DNA of 64,000 bases, from assembly GCA_963930055.1 (NCBI GenBank), contig CAWVKS010000007.1, forward strand, positions 248,001-312,000, given 5' to 3'. The notes under the pieces were generated by a model, which did no database searches, was not told the origin of the DNA, and saw nothing but the letters and a program-made list of their open reading frames with translations. This document shows, piece by piece, positions 26,142-34,465 of this stretch (within the stretch, counting starts at the first letter, position 1; every line of letters starts with the position of its first letter). Source of the stretch: Pullichristensenella sp963930055. Its GTDB lineage: Bacteria > Bacillota > Clostridia > Christensenellales > Aristaeellaceae. Position numbers and translations under genes: made by a program.

Positions 26142-26348
26142 CTAAAGGTCTCGTGGCAAATCTAAAAATGATGCAAGCCCCATACCGGTTATGATAATCC
26201 AGGTATGAGGCTTGCGATTGCGATTATAAATTTTCTTACTTTCGACTTTGCGGGTGGTTGGCGAAAATAACCATCTGACACGCCGCTGTGAGTCCAGCGC
26301 CTTTCGAGCTTTCTTGCCCAGCTTTTCGCGGGGAATGAATTTGGCCAT
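26142..26348 (-). CDS. Small basic protein, 'KFIPREKLGKKAR' family, copy 1
   Basis: The start at 26348 (MAKFIPREKLGKKARKALD) is ten bases after AAAGGAA. The 68-residue protein is strongly basic, with a conserved core of KFIPREKLGKKAR-ALD, then W-FSP-TRKVE-KK-Y-R. Two relatives in the window (39185-39373, 59321-59509) share this core, so it is under selection, unlike a random frame. The C-terminal end differs and reads through a hairpin (about 26173-26217) resembling the one at 14050. It lies 51 bases after the EVE-nuclease gene on the same strand. I know no function; the charge suggests nucleic-acid contact. Confidence 0.65.
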   Translation of the reverse strand: MAKFIPREKLGKKARKALDSQRRVRWLFSPTTRKVESKKIYNRNRKPHTWIIITGMGLASFLDLPRDL

Positions 26349-26398
26349 GGAGGTCACTTCCTTTCAAAGGCAAAGATTTTAATAAAACACTTTGGGGC

Positions 26399-27949
26399 TT
26401 ACCGGCGCGCATTTTTCCGCCTTCTTCGGTTGCCCGCCGTCGCGTATAGCTTTGCAAAAATATCGTCTTCTCGCAGGTCTTCCCAACTATAATATGCCAT
26501 ATTTTCAAAATCGTCCTCTTTTGTCGCTGTCCATACGCCTTCCTGTGCGACGAGCATAAATCCATGTGCGTTCAGGCGCAGAGCATAGGAAGATGCCTGC
26601 GCACAGTCCGTCTCCAGCTGCTTAGCGGTCGGAATGCTCTTTTTGGCCTCGACGACCCACTGCCCCCTTTCATGTCCCGGTGTAAACTCTGGCAATATGA
26701 CATAGTCTGGATAGACGGTAAAGCTTCTTCCCATGCGCAGCGGCATTTGACGGACGTATTGCTCCCGACTCCAGCCCAGGCGTTCCAGAAGCGGTTCCAG
26801 CAGGCAAAGTTCCACATCCCGCTCCCTTTCGACCTGCTCCGGTGAGCGGCTGCTCTCAAAACGGTTCTCCAACACGGGCAAGCACGAGACATCGCCTCCG
26901 GCTTGATGGATCAACATCCGTATGCGCACATATTCGCTGGGCGTTATCTCCTGGCCATCCATGCGCAGCATGCGTGTTTTGGTCAGGAAGTGATTGCAAA
27001 ACAGCGCATCTTCCCTGAGCGTCCGAAAGCTCGGGCCGGGGATAGATATAGGATGCCCAATGTATACGCATCGATACTGGTCAAAAAACGGATCGACGAA
27101 TCCCGGCGCGCTTGCACGCCAAACAGAAGCAAACCTGCTTACGGGCTCCCAATGGTACAAGAGGATGATGTCGCCCGGCTGCGTGTCGGGGCTCCCCTGC
27201 CAGCAAAATACCTCCTTTTCTCCAACGTCTGCATCCGTCTTTCTAAAAGCAGGATCCTCCGGGCTCGCCCCGATAACATAGGCAGCATGCGGCGGCGGCA
27301 GTTCCTGCCTCAGCCAGTTCAGCCCGCCTGCCGATTTTGGCCCGTAATCATAGAGAAATGCACAAAATTCCTCGCTGCTCCACATCATTTCCTTTCTCGC
27401 TGCTTGCAGTACACGGCAAAGCTCAAAATAATGACGAAATCTGCCGGCATAGTCCCTTCGCCTTGGCGTCGGCGGCAGCTGTATGCCAAATACGTCCGCA
27501 AGGGCTGTCAGAACATGATAGCAACATGGGAAAAAATAAGGAATGAATGCATCTGGAGCCTGCGCCGTCAACATCATGCTGATATATACGATGTCATTGG
27601 CAAAAAGCTCAAATATCTTCCTGTCCGTAGCCCTTTCTTGACAGGTGCCTGCATATTCCGCCGCAATCTCCTCCCACAGCGCCACAGCCTCTTCTCCATA
27701 TGTGTACGCGCCGGGTGCATCCCTCCCCACAAATGCGTCCTCCGCATTTGCATGCGCTTCTGCAAATGCAGTGATGCTCTCCTCAATCTTCTGCGCCAGG
27801 GAAGTATCGGGGCAATACGCCTTGAACAGGGAAATCACCAGCCCCCGCATTTGTTTTCCATCGCCATATAGACCAGATGCAAAGCGTTCTACCGTTTCCT
27901 GCCCACCCGCGCGAAGATAGAGCTGCCATTGATATGCATTGATCCGCAC
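26399..27949 (-). CDS. Predicted modification-dependent nuclease: helical + EVE-like + PD-(D/E)xK domains
   Basis: A GTG start at 27949 (MRINAYQW) is chosen, nine bases after AAGGAA; the upstream GTG touches that site. The 516-residue protein has three parts. Residues 1-210 are helical and of unknown family. Residues about 220-330 resemble an EVE/PUA-like domain (AAYVIGASPEDPAF, GDIILLYHWEPVSRFASVWRAS), a fold that reads modified bases. The C-terminal 150 residues look like a PD-(D/E)xK nuclease of HsdR-N type: YPDYVIL (Asp about 415), VVEAKKS (Glu about 434, Lys about 436), a following QL helix, and a basic tail RRRRKNARR. By inference it cuts DNA carrying modified bases, as type IV restriction enzymes do. 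There is no cognate methyltransferase next to it. Confidence 0.65.
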   Translation of the reverse strand: MRINAYQWQLYLRAGGQETVERFASGLYGDGKQMRGLVISLFKAYCPDTSLAQKIEESITAFAEAHANAEDAFVGRDAPGAYTYGEEAVALWEEIAAEYAGTCQERATDRKIFELFANDIVYISMMLTAQAPDAFIPYFFPCCYHVLTALADVFGIQLPPTPRRRDYAGRFRHYFELCRVLQAARKEMMWSSEEFCAFLYDYGPKSAGGLNWLRQELPPPHAAYVIGASPEDPAFRKTDADVGEKEVFCWQGSPDTQPGDIILLYHWEPVSRFASVWRASAPGFVDPFFDQYRCVYIGHPISIPGPSFRTLREDALFCNHFLTKTRMLRMDGQEITPSEYVRIRMLIHQAGGDVSCLPVLENRFESSRSPEQVERERDVELCLLEPLLERLGWSREQYVRQMPLRMGRSFTVYPDYVILPEFTPGHERGQWVVEAKKSIPTAKQLETDCAQASSYALRLNAHGFMLVAQEGVWTATKEDDFENMAYYSWEDLREDDIFAKLYATAGNRRRRKNARR

Positions 27950-27964
27950 AGGCGCCACTTCCTT

Positions 27965-28501
27965 TCAAGGTTTCTGGCAGTCCTTCATCACAACATCGGC
28001 AAGATATGCGGCGAAGGCGGCGTATTCGTCTTCTGTGAGCGGGCGGGGGCGGGACATGACCACGAGGGCGTGGCCGCTGTTTTCCGGGCGGTAGGGCGGG
28101 TGGATGTGCGGGTAGGGATTGGCGATAAAGCCCGCGCGCTCGTAGAATGCCTGACGGCGGCGGGATATTTCATCCACCGGTGGGTCGATTTCGAGGATAA
28201 CAGGCTTGCCCGCTTCCGCGAGCAGGTCAAGCGCCGCCGTGCCAAGCCCCTGTCCGCGCCGCGCGGGGGTGATGCAGAGGTGTTCGACGTAGAGGTACGC
28301 GCCCGCGTCCCAGAAAAGGGCGAGGCCGGCGAAACCCGCCTCGTCATGCAGTATGCCGAAATGATACTGTTCGTGCGCCATGATGCGGCGCTGGGAGGGC
28401 TCCAGCCGCTGTTCGTGCTCCGGGAAACTGGCGGCGTAGAGCACCATGGCGGGCTCAAAGGCTGGGTCGTCAAAGGCGCGCAGGCGCTGGATGCGCAGCA
28501 T
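27965..28501 (-). CDS. GNAT-family N-acetyltransferase
   Basis: The 178-residue protein starts MLRIQRLRAFDDPAF after GGGAGGTG. The GNAT core is clear: HFGILHDEAGFAGLALFW, YLYVEHLCITPARRGQGLGTAALDLLAE with the acetyl-CoA loop RRGQGLG, and RRRQAFYERAGFIANPYPHIHPPYRPE. This C-terminal 'N-P-Y-x-H-x-H-P-P-Y' is typical of a subgroup of small GNATs of unknown substrate. It is GC-rich like the core genome and precedes the EVE-nuclease gene by 15 bases, so the nuclease may have been captured downstream of it. An IS1182 element sits just upstream and may affect its expression. Confidence 0.85.
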   Translation of the reverse strand: MLRIQRLRAFDDPAFEPAMVLYAASFPEHEQRLEPSQRRIMAHEQYHFGILHDEAGFAGLALFWDAGAYLYVEHLCITPARRGQGLGTAALDLLAEAGKPVILEIDPPVDEISRRRQAFYERAGFIANPYPHIHPPYRPENSGHALVVMSRPRPLTEDEYAAFAAYLADVVMKDCQKP

Positions 28502-28567
28502 GGGCGTTCACCTCCCTGTGGTTTGGATGATAGAAAAATCCCCGGCCGATATGGTCGAGGATATTGG

Positions 28568-29185
28568 TCAGACCGACCGAAAACGGGCACGAATCTCATA
28601 AAGAGCCAAGAGGGGAGCCTGATCGAAAGAATGGACAGGGAATTGCGTTTCAAACCGTTCGACCTGGCGCATGAGAAACGGAATGACACCGACGTTGGCG
28701 CGGAAGCCAAGCACAAGACACAGCATGGAACGGCCATAGGGTTCGCGCACATCTTCGTAGTTCTGCAATATCCATTGCGAACAGTTTTCCTCACACCTGG
28801 CCATGAACCGAACGCAGTTTTCAATCGCGTTGTCGTTAAAGGTTTTCAGGATCAGACGCCGGATTTCCGGCAATGCCTCCGCCTCCCGTTTCAACAGCTT
28901 TTCAAGCAGCGCCCCGCGAACATCGGGCGCCAGCGTCTGCCGGAGCATACGCAGCAATCTGCCGGTATCCTCTTCCTGCTCCAACGCAACCATCTGCTGT
29001 GTGGCGTCAGGAAGCGCAATTCCTCTTTGGGCCGCCAACCCGCGCAATGCGGGCAGCATTTTATCCACAGAAGATACCGCCTCCGGCATCAGCAACATGG
29101 AATACTCAAGCCGTGCCGCCGAGTGTTCCTTCACGGGATGCTGGTGAAACCAGTCCCTTGTGAGCAGCTTTACAGGCTCCTTCAA
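28568..29185 (-). CDS. IS1182-associated accessory protein, copy 1
   Basis: A TTG start at 29185 (MKEPVKLLTRDW) has GGGGAGGGAG before it; a longer reading to 29287 lacks one. The 205-residue protein lies inside the IS, divergent from the transposase. It is mostly helical (LLRMLRQTLAPDVRGALLEKLLKREAEALPEIRRLILKTF; RFMARCEENCSQWILQNYEDVREPYGR). I do not recognise the family. The two full copies are nearly identical except for several differences in the last about 45 codons here (RANVGV, HSFDQ, RARFRSV against RANVDV, HSFEQ, RTRFRTI). Conservation in both copies suggests a role in transposition or passenger status. Confidence 0.6.
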   Translation of the reverse strand: MKEPVKLLTRDWFHQHPVKEHSAARLEYSMLLMPEAVSSVDKMLPALRGLAAQRGIALPDATQQMVALEQEEDTGRLLRMLRQTLAPDVRGALLEKLLKREAEALPEIRRLILKTFNDNAIENCVRFMARCEENCSQWILQNYEDVREPYGRSMLCLVLGFRANVGVIPFLMRQVERFETQFPVHSFDQAPLLALYEIRARFRSV

Positions 29186-31141
29186 CGCTTCTCCCTCCCC
29201 TGAAAAAGTGAAATATCTCTTGGAAAACCAAAAGGATATTTCCGCTTCATGTCGAATTATATATGTATACGGGCGATTCGTCAACATCCCGCACCGGGCG
29301 GACAGTATCGATTGGGAGGCTGTTTCATGGGCTATATCACCGGCACGGACAGCAGACAGATGACCTTGGGCATATGGTGCGTCGAGGACGAAGTTTCACA
29401 CGACAGCCCCGTATGGTTCATTGCGGTGTTTGTGGACGGACTGGACCTGGAAGCGCTGGGGTTCGAGCACGCCCCGCCCGCGGCCACGGGCCGGCCACCT
29501 TACAGCCCCTACGACCTGGTGAAGCTGTACATCTATGGCTACCTCAACGGGATACGCTCCTCCCGGCGCCTGATGCGGGAATGCCGGCGCAACGTCGAAC
29601 TGTTCCTTCTACTCAACCGCCTGTGCCCGGACTTCCGCACCATCGCCGACTTCCGCAAAAGGCACGGGAAACTGCTCAAAAAGATATTTCTCATCTTCGT
29701 GCAGGCCTGCCGGGAAATGAAGCTCATGGACGCGCAGACGCTCTGTCTGGACGGAACCACCGTCCGCGCGGTCAACGGCAAAAAGCAGGCGACCAGCGCC
29801 GAACTGAGCCGCAAGAAGCTGGAGTACGCCCGCGCGCAGCTGGCGGCTGTGGAGAAATATCTGGACACGCTGGATGAAAACGACCTCCACGAGGAGCGGA
29901 TCGACCATCCCTTTGCGCTGAATCTGGACAGGGATCGCCTGCCCGACCCGAAGTGGCTCAAAGAGCGCATCGCCTTTCACGAAAAATGCCTGAAGGAACT
30001 GGAAGAAACCGGCCGGAAGTCCCTGACGTTCACCGACCCGGAGAGCGCCATGATGCCCGCGAAAGAGGGCGGCATAAAGGCCTGCTACAATGTACAGACC
30101 GTCGTGGACGCGGGAAGCCACATGATCGTGGACTTCCATGTCACCGACAGCCCCAGCGACCGGGGCCAGATCAGCAGAAGCATGGCGCTGTGCAAAGAGG
30201 AGATGGGGCTTGAGGCCGTTTCCGTCATCGCAGACAAGGGGTATGAGAGCGCGAAGGACATCCAGGAGTGCCTCATGAACGGCGTTGTGGCGGACGTGGG
30301 ATTCATTCAGGACCGGGAGGAACGGGTGTTTCCGCTGGACTACGTGGAGCGGGAGATAACGGCGGAAATGAAGGCTTCTGCCAAACCCGAGGACATCCAG
30401 GCCTGCCTCCACGCGGGTGTGCTGCCAGACCGCTACGAAAACACCAACATCCGCATCCAACTGCAATCCCTGGGGCCGGTCAGCTGTTTCATCCGCCACG
30501 AAGACGGCCGGGTCACCTGCCCTATGGGGAGGGAACTGTTCAAACAGAAGGCCACCCGGTACGGCATTGAGTATTCCAGCAAAGAGGCCTGCCGCACCTG
30601 CCCCAACCGCTGCACCGACTCCCGAAAGGAAAAGCACGTCAATATTGGCCACAACAGCCGCTATGTCCCCGTGCGCATGTATGGAGACCCCCGGTATCCG
30701 CTCCAACAAATCCCGGACGCGGAACAGCGCAGCCCGTACAATAACTTCGGCAAACTGAAGCGGGCGGAAAAGCGGGTGATGGTCTTTATCCAGCGGGACG
30801 TGCAGAAGCAGAAACTGCGGCAGCGCACCAGCGAGCATCCCTTCGGAACCATCAAGCATTACGACGGCGCCGGCCACTTCCTGTGCAAAGGGAAGGAGAA
30901 GGTCACAGCGGAGTTTGCCCTGTCCGCGCTGTCCTACAATATCCGCAGGGCGATCAACATATGCGGAGGCGTACAAAATCTCATTGAGCGCTACCGCAGG
31001 ATAACGATGCCCAAAATGCGGGAAATCGCGGGTGTTTGAGGGGAAGCTCTCTCTTTTTCGTTGATTTGGGTGGGATTTGAGGTGCTTTGCAGCGGATATA
31101 ACGAAATATCCGTCTGAAAACAGGAGTTTTCAGACGGACTG
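28569..31141 (+). mobile_element. IS1182-family element, copy 1 (2573 bp)
   Basis: The outer ends match over 16 bases at 13 positions: CAGACCGACCGAAAAC on the left and CAGTCCGTCTGAAAAC read inward from the right. Both flanks carry TGGT (28565-28568, 31142-31145), a possible 4-bp target duplication. A terminator-like hairpin lies just left of the insertion. It carries the transposase and a divergent accessory gene. Confidence 0.8.
29327..31039 (+). CDS. IS1182-family transposase, copy 1
   Basis: The start at 29327 (MGYITGTDSRQMTLG) follows GGGAGG. The 570-residue protein has the family order: N-terminal DUF772-like DNA-binding region (RPPYSPYDLVKLYIYGYLNGIRSSRRLMRECRRNVE), a DDE catalytic core with Asp in LCLDGTTVRAV, Asp in VSVIADKGYES, and the C-terminal acidic residue region, plus a Cys-rich insert (CRTCPNRCTDS). 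It is identical in length and, as far as I can see, in sequence to the copy at 40199-41911. The frame is intact, so it is probably active. It would act on CAG-starting ends. Confidence 0.93.
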   Translation: MGYITGTDSRQMTLGIWCVEDEVSHDSPVWFIAVFVDGLDLEALGFEHAPPAATGRPPYSPYDLVKLYIYGYLNGIRSSRRLMRECRRNVELFLLLNRLCPDFRTIADFRKRHGKLLKKIFLIFVQACREMKLMDAQTLCLDGTTVRAVNGKKQATSAELSRKKLEYARAQLAAVEKYLDTLDENDLHEERIDHPFALNLDRDRLPDPKWLKERIAFHEKCLKELEETGRKSLTFTDPESAMMPAKEGGIKACYNVQTVVDAGSHMIVDFHVTDSPSDRGQISRSMALCKEEMGLEAVSVIADKGYESAKDIQECLMNGVVADVGFIQDREERVFPLDYVEREITAEMKASAKPEDIQACLHAGVLPDRYENTNIRIQLQSLGPVSCFIRHEDGRVTCPMGRELFKQKATRYGIEYSSKEACRTCPNRCTDSRKEKHVNIGHNSRYVPVRMYGDPRYPLQQIPDAEQRSPYNNFGKLKRAEKRVMVFIQRDVQKQKLRQRTSEHPFGTIKHYDGAGHFLCKGKEKVTAEFALSALSYNIRRAINICGGVQNLIERYRRITMPKMREIAGV

Positions 31142-31144
31142 TGG

Positions 31145-32494
31145 TCAGATCGTCCGAAAACGGGTGCGAATCTCGTAAAGAGCCAAGAGGGGGGCCTGTT
31201 CGAAAGAATGGTCAGGGAATTGCGTTTCAAACCGTTCGACCTGGCGCATGAGAAACGGAATGACATCGACGTTGGCGCGGAAGCCAAGCACAAGACACAG
31301 CATCGCCACTCGCTGCTTCTGGCCGCCGGAGAGCGCCATCGGATGCCGCTCCTTAAACTGCAACAAATCCAATCGGTCAAGAATTGCATCCGCCTTATCC
31401 GAAGCTGGCTCCGCCATACTGATGAGCATTTCTTCCTCTGTGCTTTCTGTAAACAACTGATGGTTGACATCCTGCATGACCATATAGCACAGGGACAGCC
31501 TCTGTTTTCTATTATACGTTTTCCCATCCACTTTCACAATGCCCTTACAGTGTTTCTCTAATCCGCAGAGGCACCGGGCCAAGGTGGATTTTCCAGCACC
31601 GTTATGGCCGATCACTGCGATAATACCCGCCTGCGGCAGCGAAAGCCTATCAATATCCAGCGCATCCCTTTGCTTTGTATAAGCAAAATGAAAGTTCTCA
31701 CATTCGATAGTACCGCAGCTTACAGCAGAATGTGCTACCACCGGGAACGCCCCCAGGTCAAAAGGCCGCAATCCCATTTCTGCCTGTTGCGCTGCGGACA
31801 GTTTCAAGGCGTCCGAAGCCAGATAATCTTTTTCGATTTTTCCGTTTTTCAAATAAATAACACGGTCTATCAGCTCTTTCAAATAATAGAGCCGATGTTC
31901 CGCAATAATAACTGTTTTCCCTTGCTGTTTCCAAATCTGGATCATCCGGCGCAAATCTTTTGTGGCTGACATATCCAGATTAGAAGATGGTTCATCCAGA
32001 ACAATGATGGGCGGATCACTGGCCGATACAGAGGCGCAGGCGATTTTCTGCTTTTCCCCACCGGAAAGAGAAAAGATATTTTTCCCCAGCAGATTCTCCA
32101 TCCCAAACTGCTCCGCAGTCGATGTCACCCGCTGGATGATTTCTTCTTCAGGTAAGCCCTGATTTTCACATCCAAAGGCCAGTTCGCTGGTGGAGTCCAC
32201 CGTAAAAAACTGTGTACGGGGATTTTGAAAAACGCTCCCCACATATTTTGCCGTTTCATAGAGCGGAAGGGAACTGATGTTTTTTCCATCCAGCAGGACT
32301 TCACCGCTCAACTTGCCTTCATAGTAATTCGGGATCAGCCCATTCACCAACCGGGTCAAAGTCGTTTTTCCGCAGCCGGATTGCCCACACAAAAGAATGA
32401 CTTGCCCATCCGGGATGATTAAGTTAATGTTTACAAGCCCGCCGGCCTCCGTTCCCCCGGCATAACGAAAATTGATGTTGCGAAATTCAATCAT
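31145..32494 (-). CDS. ECF-type ABC transporter ATPase (two nucleotide-binding domains), 3' end replaced by IS DNA
   Basis: The start at 32494 (MIEFRNINFRYAG) follows TAGGAGGA. NBD1 is complete: Walker A CGQSGCGKTT, signature LSGGEKQK, Walker B IIVLDEP. NBD2 has Walker A GHNGAGKST and signature LSGGQKQRVAM, but at that point (31304) the native sequence ends. The frame continues for about 50 residues of the IS1182 accessory protein to a stop at 31145. NBD2 therefore lacks Walker B and its switch histidine. Such fused EcfA-type ATPases drive uptake through an S component and EcfT, both encoded upstream. The transporter is probably inactive, or impaired if NBD1 alone suffices. Confidence 0.85.
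   Translation of the reverse strand: MIEFRNINFRYAGGTEAGGLVNINLIIPDGQVILLCGQSGCGKTTLTRLVNGLIPNYYEGKLSGEVLLDGKNISSLPLYETAKYVGSVFQNPRTQFFTVDSTSELAFGCENQGLPEEEIIQRVTSTAEQFGMENLLGKNIFSLSGGEKQKIACASVSASDPPIIVLDEPSSNLDMSATKDLRRMIQIWKQQGKTVIIAEHRLYYLKELIDRVIYLKNGKIEKDYLASDALKLSAAQQAEMGLRPFDLGAFPVVAHSAVSCGTIECENFHFAYTKQRDALDIDRLSLPQAGIIAVIGHNGAGKSTLARCLCGLEKHCKGIVKVDGKTYNRKQRLSLCYMVMQDVNHQLFTESTEEEMLISMAEPASDKADAILDRLDLLQFKERHPMALSGGQKQRVAMLCLVLGFRANVDVIPFLMRQVERFETQFPDHSFEQAPLLALYEIRTRFRTI
31146..31303 (+). mobile_element. Truncated left end of a third IS1182 copy
   Basis: 158 bases match the left end of copy 2 (39441-39598), then stop abruptly inside the ABC ATPase gene. Copy 1 has inserted directly against this older end, sharing the TGGT junction. 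Confidence 0.85.
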
Positions 32495-32507
32495 AGACGC
32501 CTTCCTC

Positions 32508-33230
32508 CTAACAGATAAAGAAACCGACCCAGCAGGGTATCGCCAGCAGGAAGAAGAAAATGTCCAAAGGCCCAAAGCCGATTTTACATATATTCGTCCG
32601 TTTCTGCGGCGCTCCAAGCCCTCGCGTAAGAGCAGCCGCAGACAGTTCTTCTCCGATTTTGGCAATCGACATCATCAGAGGAACAATCCGGTATTCCAGC
32701 ATCTTCATGGGATTGCGGAAGGTAGTGATGCCACGCATCTTCATAGCGTCCCGAATGGCTGTATATTCCTCTTTGACTGTGGGGAAAAATCGGAATACCA
32801 CCGACATAGGAATCACGATTTTTTGTGGAATGTGCATCTTCTCCATCGCTGCAACAAATTCGCTGACCGTTGTCGTACTCACCAGATAATATCCCATGAT
32901 AAATCCGGGGAGCATGTGCGTATAGATCCCGACTGCGGCTCCCAGGATGAAATTCCATGTGCCCGTGAGCAGCGGTAATACCGTTAATTCCAACGTAAAC
33001 AAAATAGCGTATGTAACTGCAAATCTGGCTGCGGCCCCCCATTTTCTTGAAAGGAGCAGGAATACAATCGGGCATGCCATGAGGCACGGGCGAACCAAGT
33101 TCATAAATCCGCCCGTGCCGCCGGTAATCATAATGGTGCTGACAGTTACAGTCAAAAACAGTTTTGTCCTCGGATCGGTGGGAATAACGGCTTTGTTTTC
33201 AAATTTTAGCGTTCCAACCACCGCATCCAT
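32508..33230 (-). CDS. ecfT: ECF transporter transmembrane T component
   Basis: The 240-residue membrane protein begins MDAVVGTLKFENKAVIPTDPRTKLFL, the usual EcfT opening with DPRTKL. Several hydrophobic helices follow. Near residues 145-200 lies the cytoplasmic coupling region with the two Ala-Arg-Gly-type motifs in modified form (FFPTVKEEYTAIRDAMKMRG, ELSAAALTRGLGAP). It links the ATPases to the substrate-binding S component. Its start overlaps the S-gene stop (TGATG), so the two are translationally coupled; the ATPase gene follows after 13 bases. Confidence 0.87.
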   Translation of the reverse strand: MDAVVGTLKFENKAVIPTDPRTKLFLTVTVSTIMITGGTGGFMNLVRPCLMACPIVFLLLSRKWGAAARFAVTYAILFTLELTVLPLLTGTWNFILGAAVGIYTHMLPGFIMGYYLVSTTTVSEFVAAMEKMHIPQKIVIPMSVVFRFFPTVKEEYTAIRDAMKMRGITTFRNPMKMLEYRIVPLMMSIAKIGEELSAAALTRGLGAPQKRTNICKIGFGPLDIFFFLLAIPCWVGFFIC

Positions 33231-33820
33231 CAGGCAATCCCTGCCTTTTCAAAGTGTTTCTTCAAGACAGCTTTGCCAAGAAGTGCGCCTAAAATACCGC
33301 CGATGAAGGTGACAACAAACAGAACCGGATATGTCCAGTCAGGAGTATAGGACATAAGGGTATCTACATATTCCTGTCCATAGCTGCTTACAAGTGAAGC
33401 AAAAAAAGTGTCACGAGTTAAGAACATCCGACTTACATATCCCATGATCCAAAGGGAGAACACACCATTGCCAAGGAGCGTGCATTTCCAGCTTTGATAC
33501 TTTCCGGCTCGCAAAATTACATCGCCCAGAACGCCAAAGATGATACCAAAAATCAGAACCAGCACGCCGCTACCCATGACCAGATTGAGCAGGCCAAGGA
33601 TAATGCCAGTCAGAGATACCATGCCGAATTTTTTGACCTTCGTTAAGTACAGCATAAAGGGAATACCGCACAGGATGGGGCACACCAATCCTAACAGCGG
33701 GATGAAGATAGGGATATATCCCAGCATCATGCCCGCAAAGAAAATGACAAAATAGATGGCGGTGAAAATGCCTACGTTGATAAGGTCTTTGGCTTGTATT
33801 TTGTTATTGCTTGCTTCCAT
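33230..33820 (-). CDS. MptD-family ECF transporter S component
   Basis: The 196-residue protein has about six membrane helices: KDLINVGIFTAIYFVIFFAGMMLGYIPIFIPLLG, MVSLTGIILGLLNLVMGSGVLVLIFGIIFGVLGDVILR, and YPVLFVVTFIGGILGALLGKAVLKKHF at the end. The first lines match the MptD-type putative S components found in Firmicutes, which give substrate specificity to an ECF importer. The substrate is unknown and no riboswitch is evident upstream. It is first in a three-gene operon with EcfT and the fused ATPase. The 246 bases upstream to the next gene show no gene I can support. Confidence 0.85.
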   Translation of the reverse strand: MEASNNKIQAKDLINVGIFTAIYFVIFFAGMMLGYIPIFIPLLGLVCPILCGIPFMLYLTKVKKFGMVSLTGIILGLLNLVMGSGVLVLIFGIIFGVLGDVILRAGKYQSWKCTLLGNGVFSLWIMGYVSRMFLTRDTFFASLVSSYGQEYVDTLMSYTPDWTYPVLFVVTFIGGILGALLGKAVLKKHFEKAGIA

Positions 33821-34066
33821 TCTCTATATACCTCCATTTTAGTTAGTCGGAATTAACTCACACCCTAGAAATTTGCGAAACAGGATTTCGCATGGTTTGA
33901 GTTTACCACAATGCAAACGGTTTCTGCCACTCTGAATAGTTTGAAAATGCTCCATTTGGTTTTGCTCTTGACAGACCTCCTCCATATCCTCGGCCCGGAT
34001 TGTGGCCTTTTCCGTCTCTGCTTGGGCCTCGTGCTTTGTGATGCAACTGTCCGATGCAAATAATTC

Positions 34067-34318
34067 CTATATTTCTATATATCGCCGGAGTAACCCCTCA
34101 TGCTCCTCCGCATATAGCTTCTTGACCACATATTCCAGCCACTCTTCTGGCGTAGGGAGTTCCCCTGCATGAGGGATATGCTCCCACTGTGCCCGCCGTT
34201 CAGGATCAGGGTCGTCCATTCCCGCGCTGATCCGGGCGGCGATTTTTTTGCGCATATCTTCAACCGTCACTCCATTCACTCTGGCCAACCGTTCGAGAAG
34301 CATTTCTCGTTCCAACAT
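34067..34318 (-). CDS. Small helical protein, Spo0A-C-like regulatory type
   Basis: The start at 34318 (MLEREMLLERLARVNGVTVEDMRKKI) is preceded by GAGG. The 83-residue protein resembles short accessory proteins of clostridial mobile elements: a helical region with 'G-x-x-x-x-x-x-R-K-x-I-x-x-x-I-x-x-G-M-D-D-P-D-P', then 'W-x-x-I-P-x-x-G-x-x-P-T-P-E-E-x-L'. Automatic pipelines often label these as Spo0A C-terminal-like. The resemblance is to that pattern, not to a known mechanism. It is divergent from an XRE regulator, and the two share a dyad operator (34365-34398). Confidence 0.6.
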   Translation of the reverse strand: MLEREMLLERLARVNGVTVEDMRKKIAARISAGMDDPDPERRAQWEHIPHAGELPTPEEWLEYVVKKLYAEEHEGLLRRYIEI

Positions 34319-34364
34319 ATTCACCTCGCTGCGAATAGCATTGTCCTCTCTGGCATATCGTATA

Positions 34365-34398
34365 GCTGATATATGACCTTTTCAGGACATATATCAGC
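34365..34398. promoter_or_regulatory. Perfect 11-bp dyad between divergent small gene and XRE regulator
   Basis: GCTGATATATG (34365-34375), 12 bases, CATATATCAGC (34388-34398). Likely operator for the XRE protein encoded at 34466. Confidence 0.7.
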
Positions 34399-34465
34399 TA
34401 CCGATTGTGACTATTATACCACCCAATTGGAAATTAAAATAGATACCAGATGGGCAGGTGAGAAA

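Noticed and set aside
30481..30976. Long antisense frames over both IS1182 transposase genes
   Set aside because: They are exact shadows repeated in both IS copies; the transposase frame carries the DDE residues and the ribosome binding site.
33821..34066. A 64-codon minus-strand frame between the ECF S-component gene and the small Spo0A-C-like gene
   Set aside because: It has no ribosome binding site and only a basic, low-complexity product. Another frame over the same DNA looks slightly protein-like and may be a decayed mobile-element gene, but neither can be supported.
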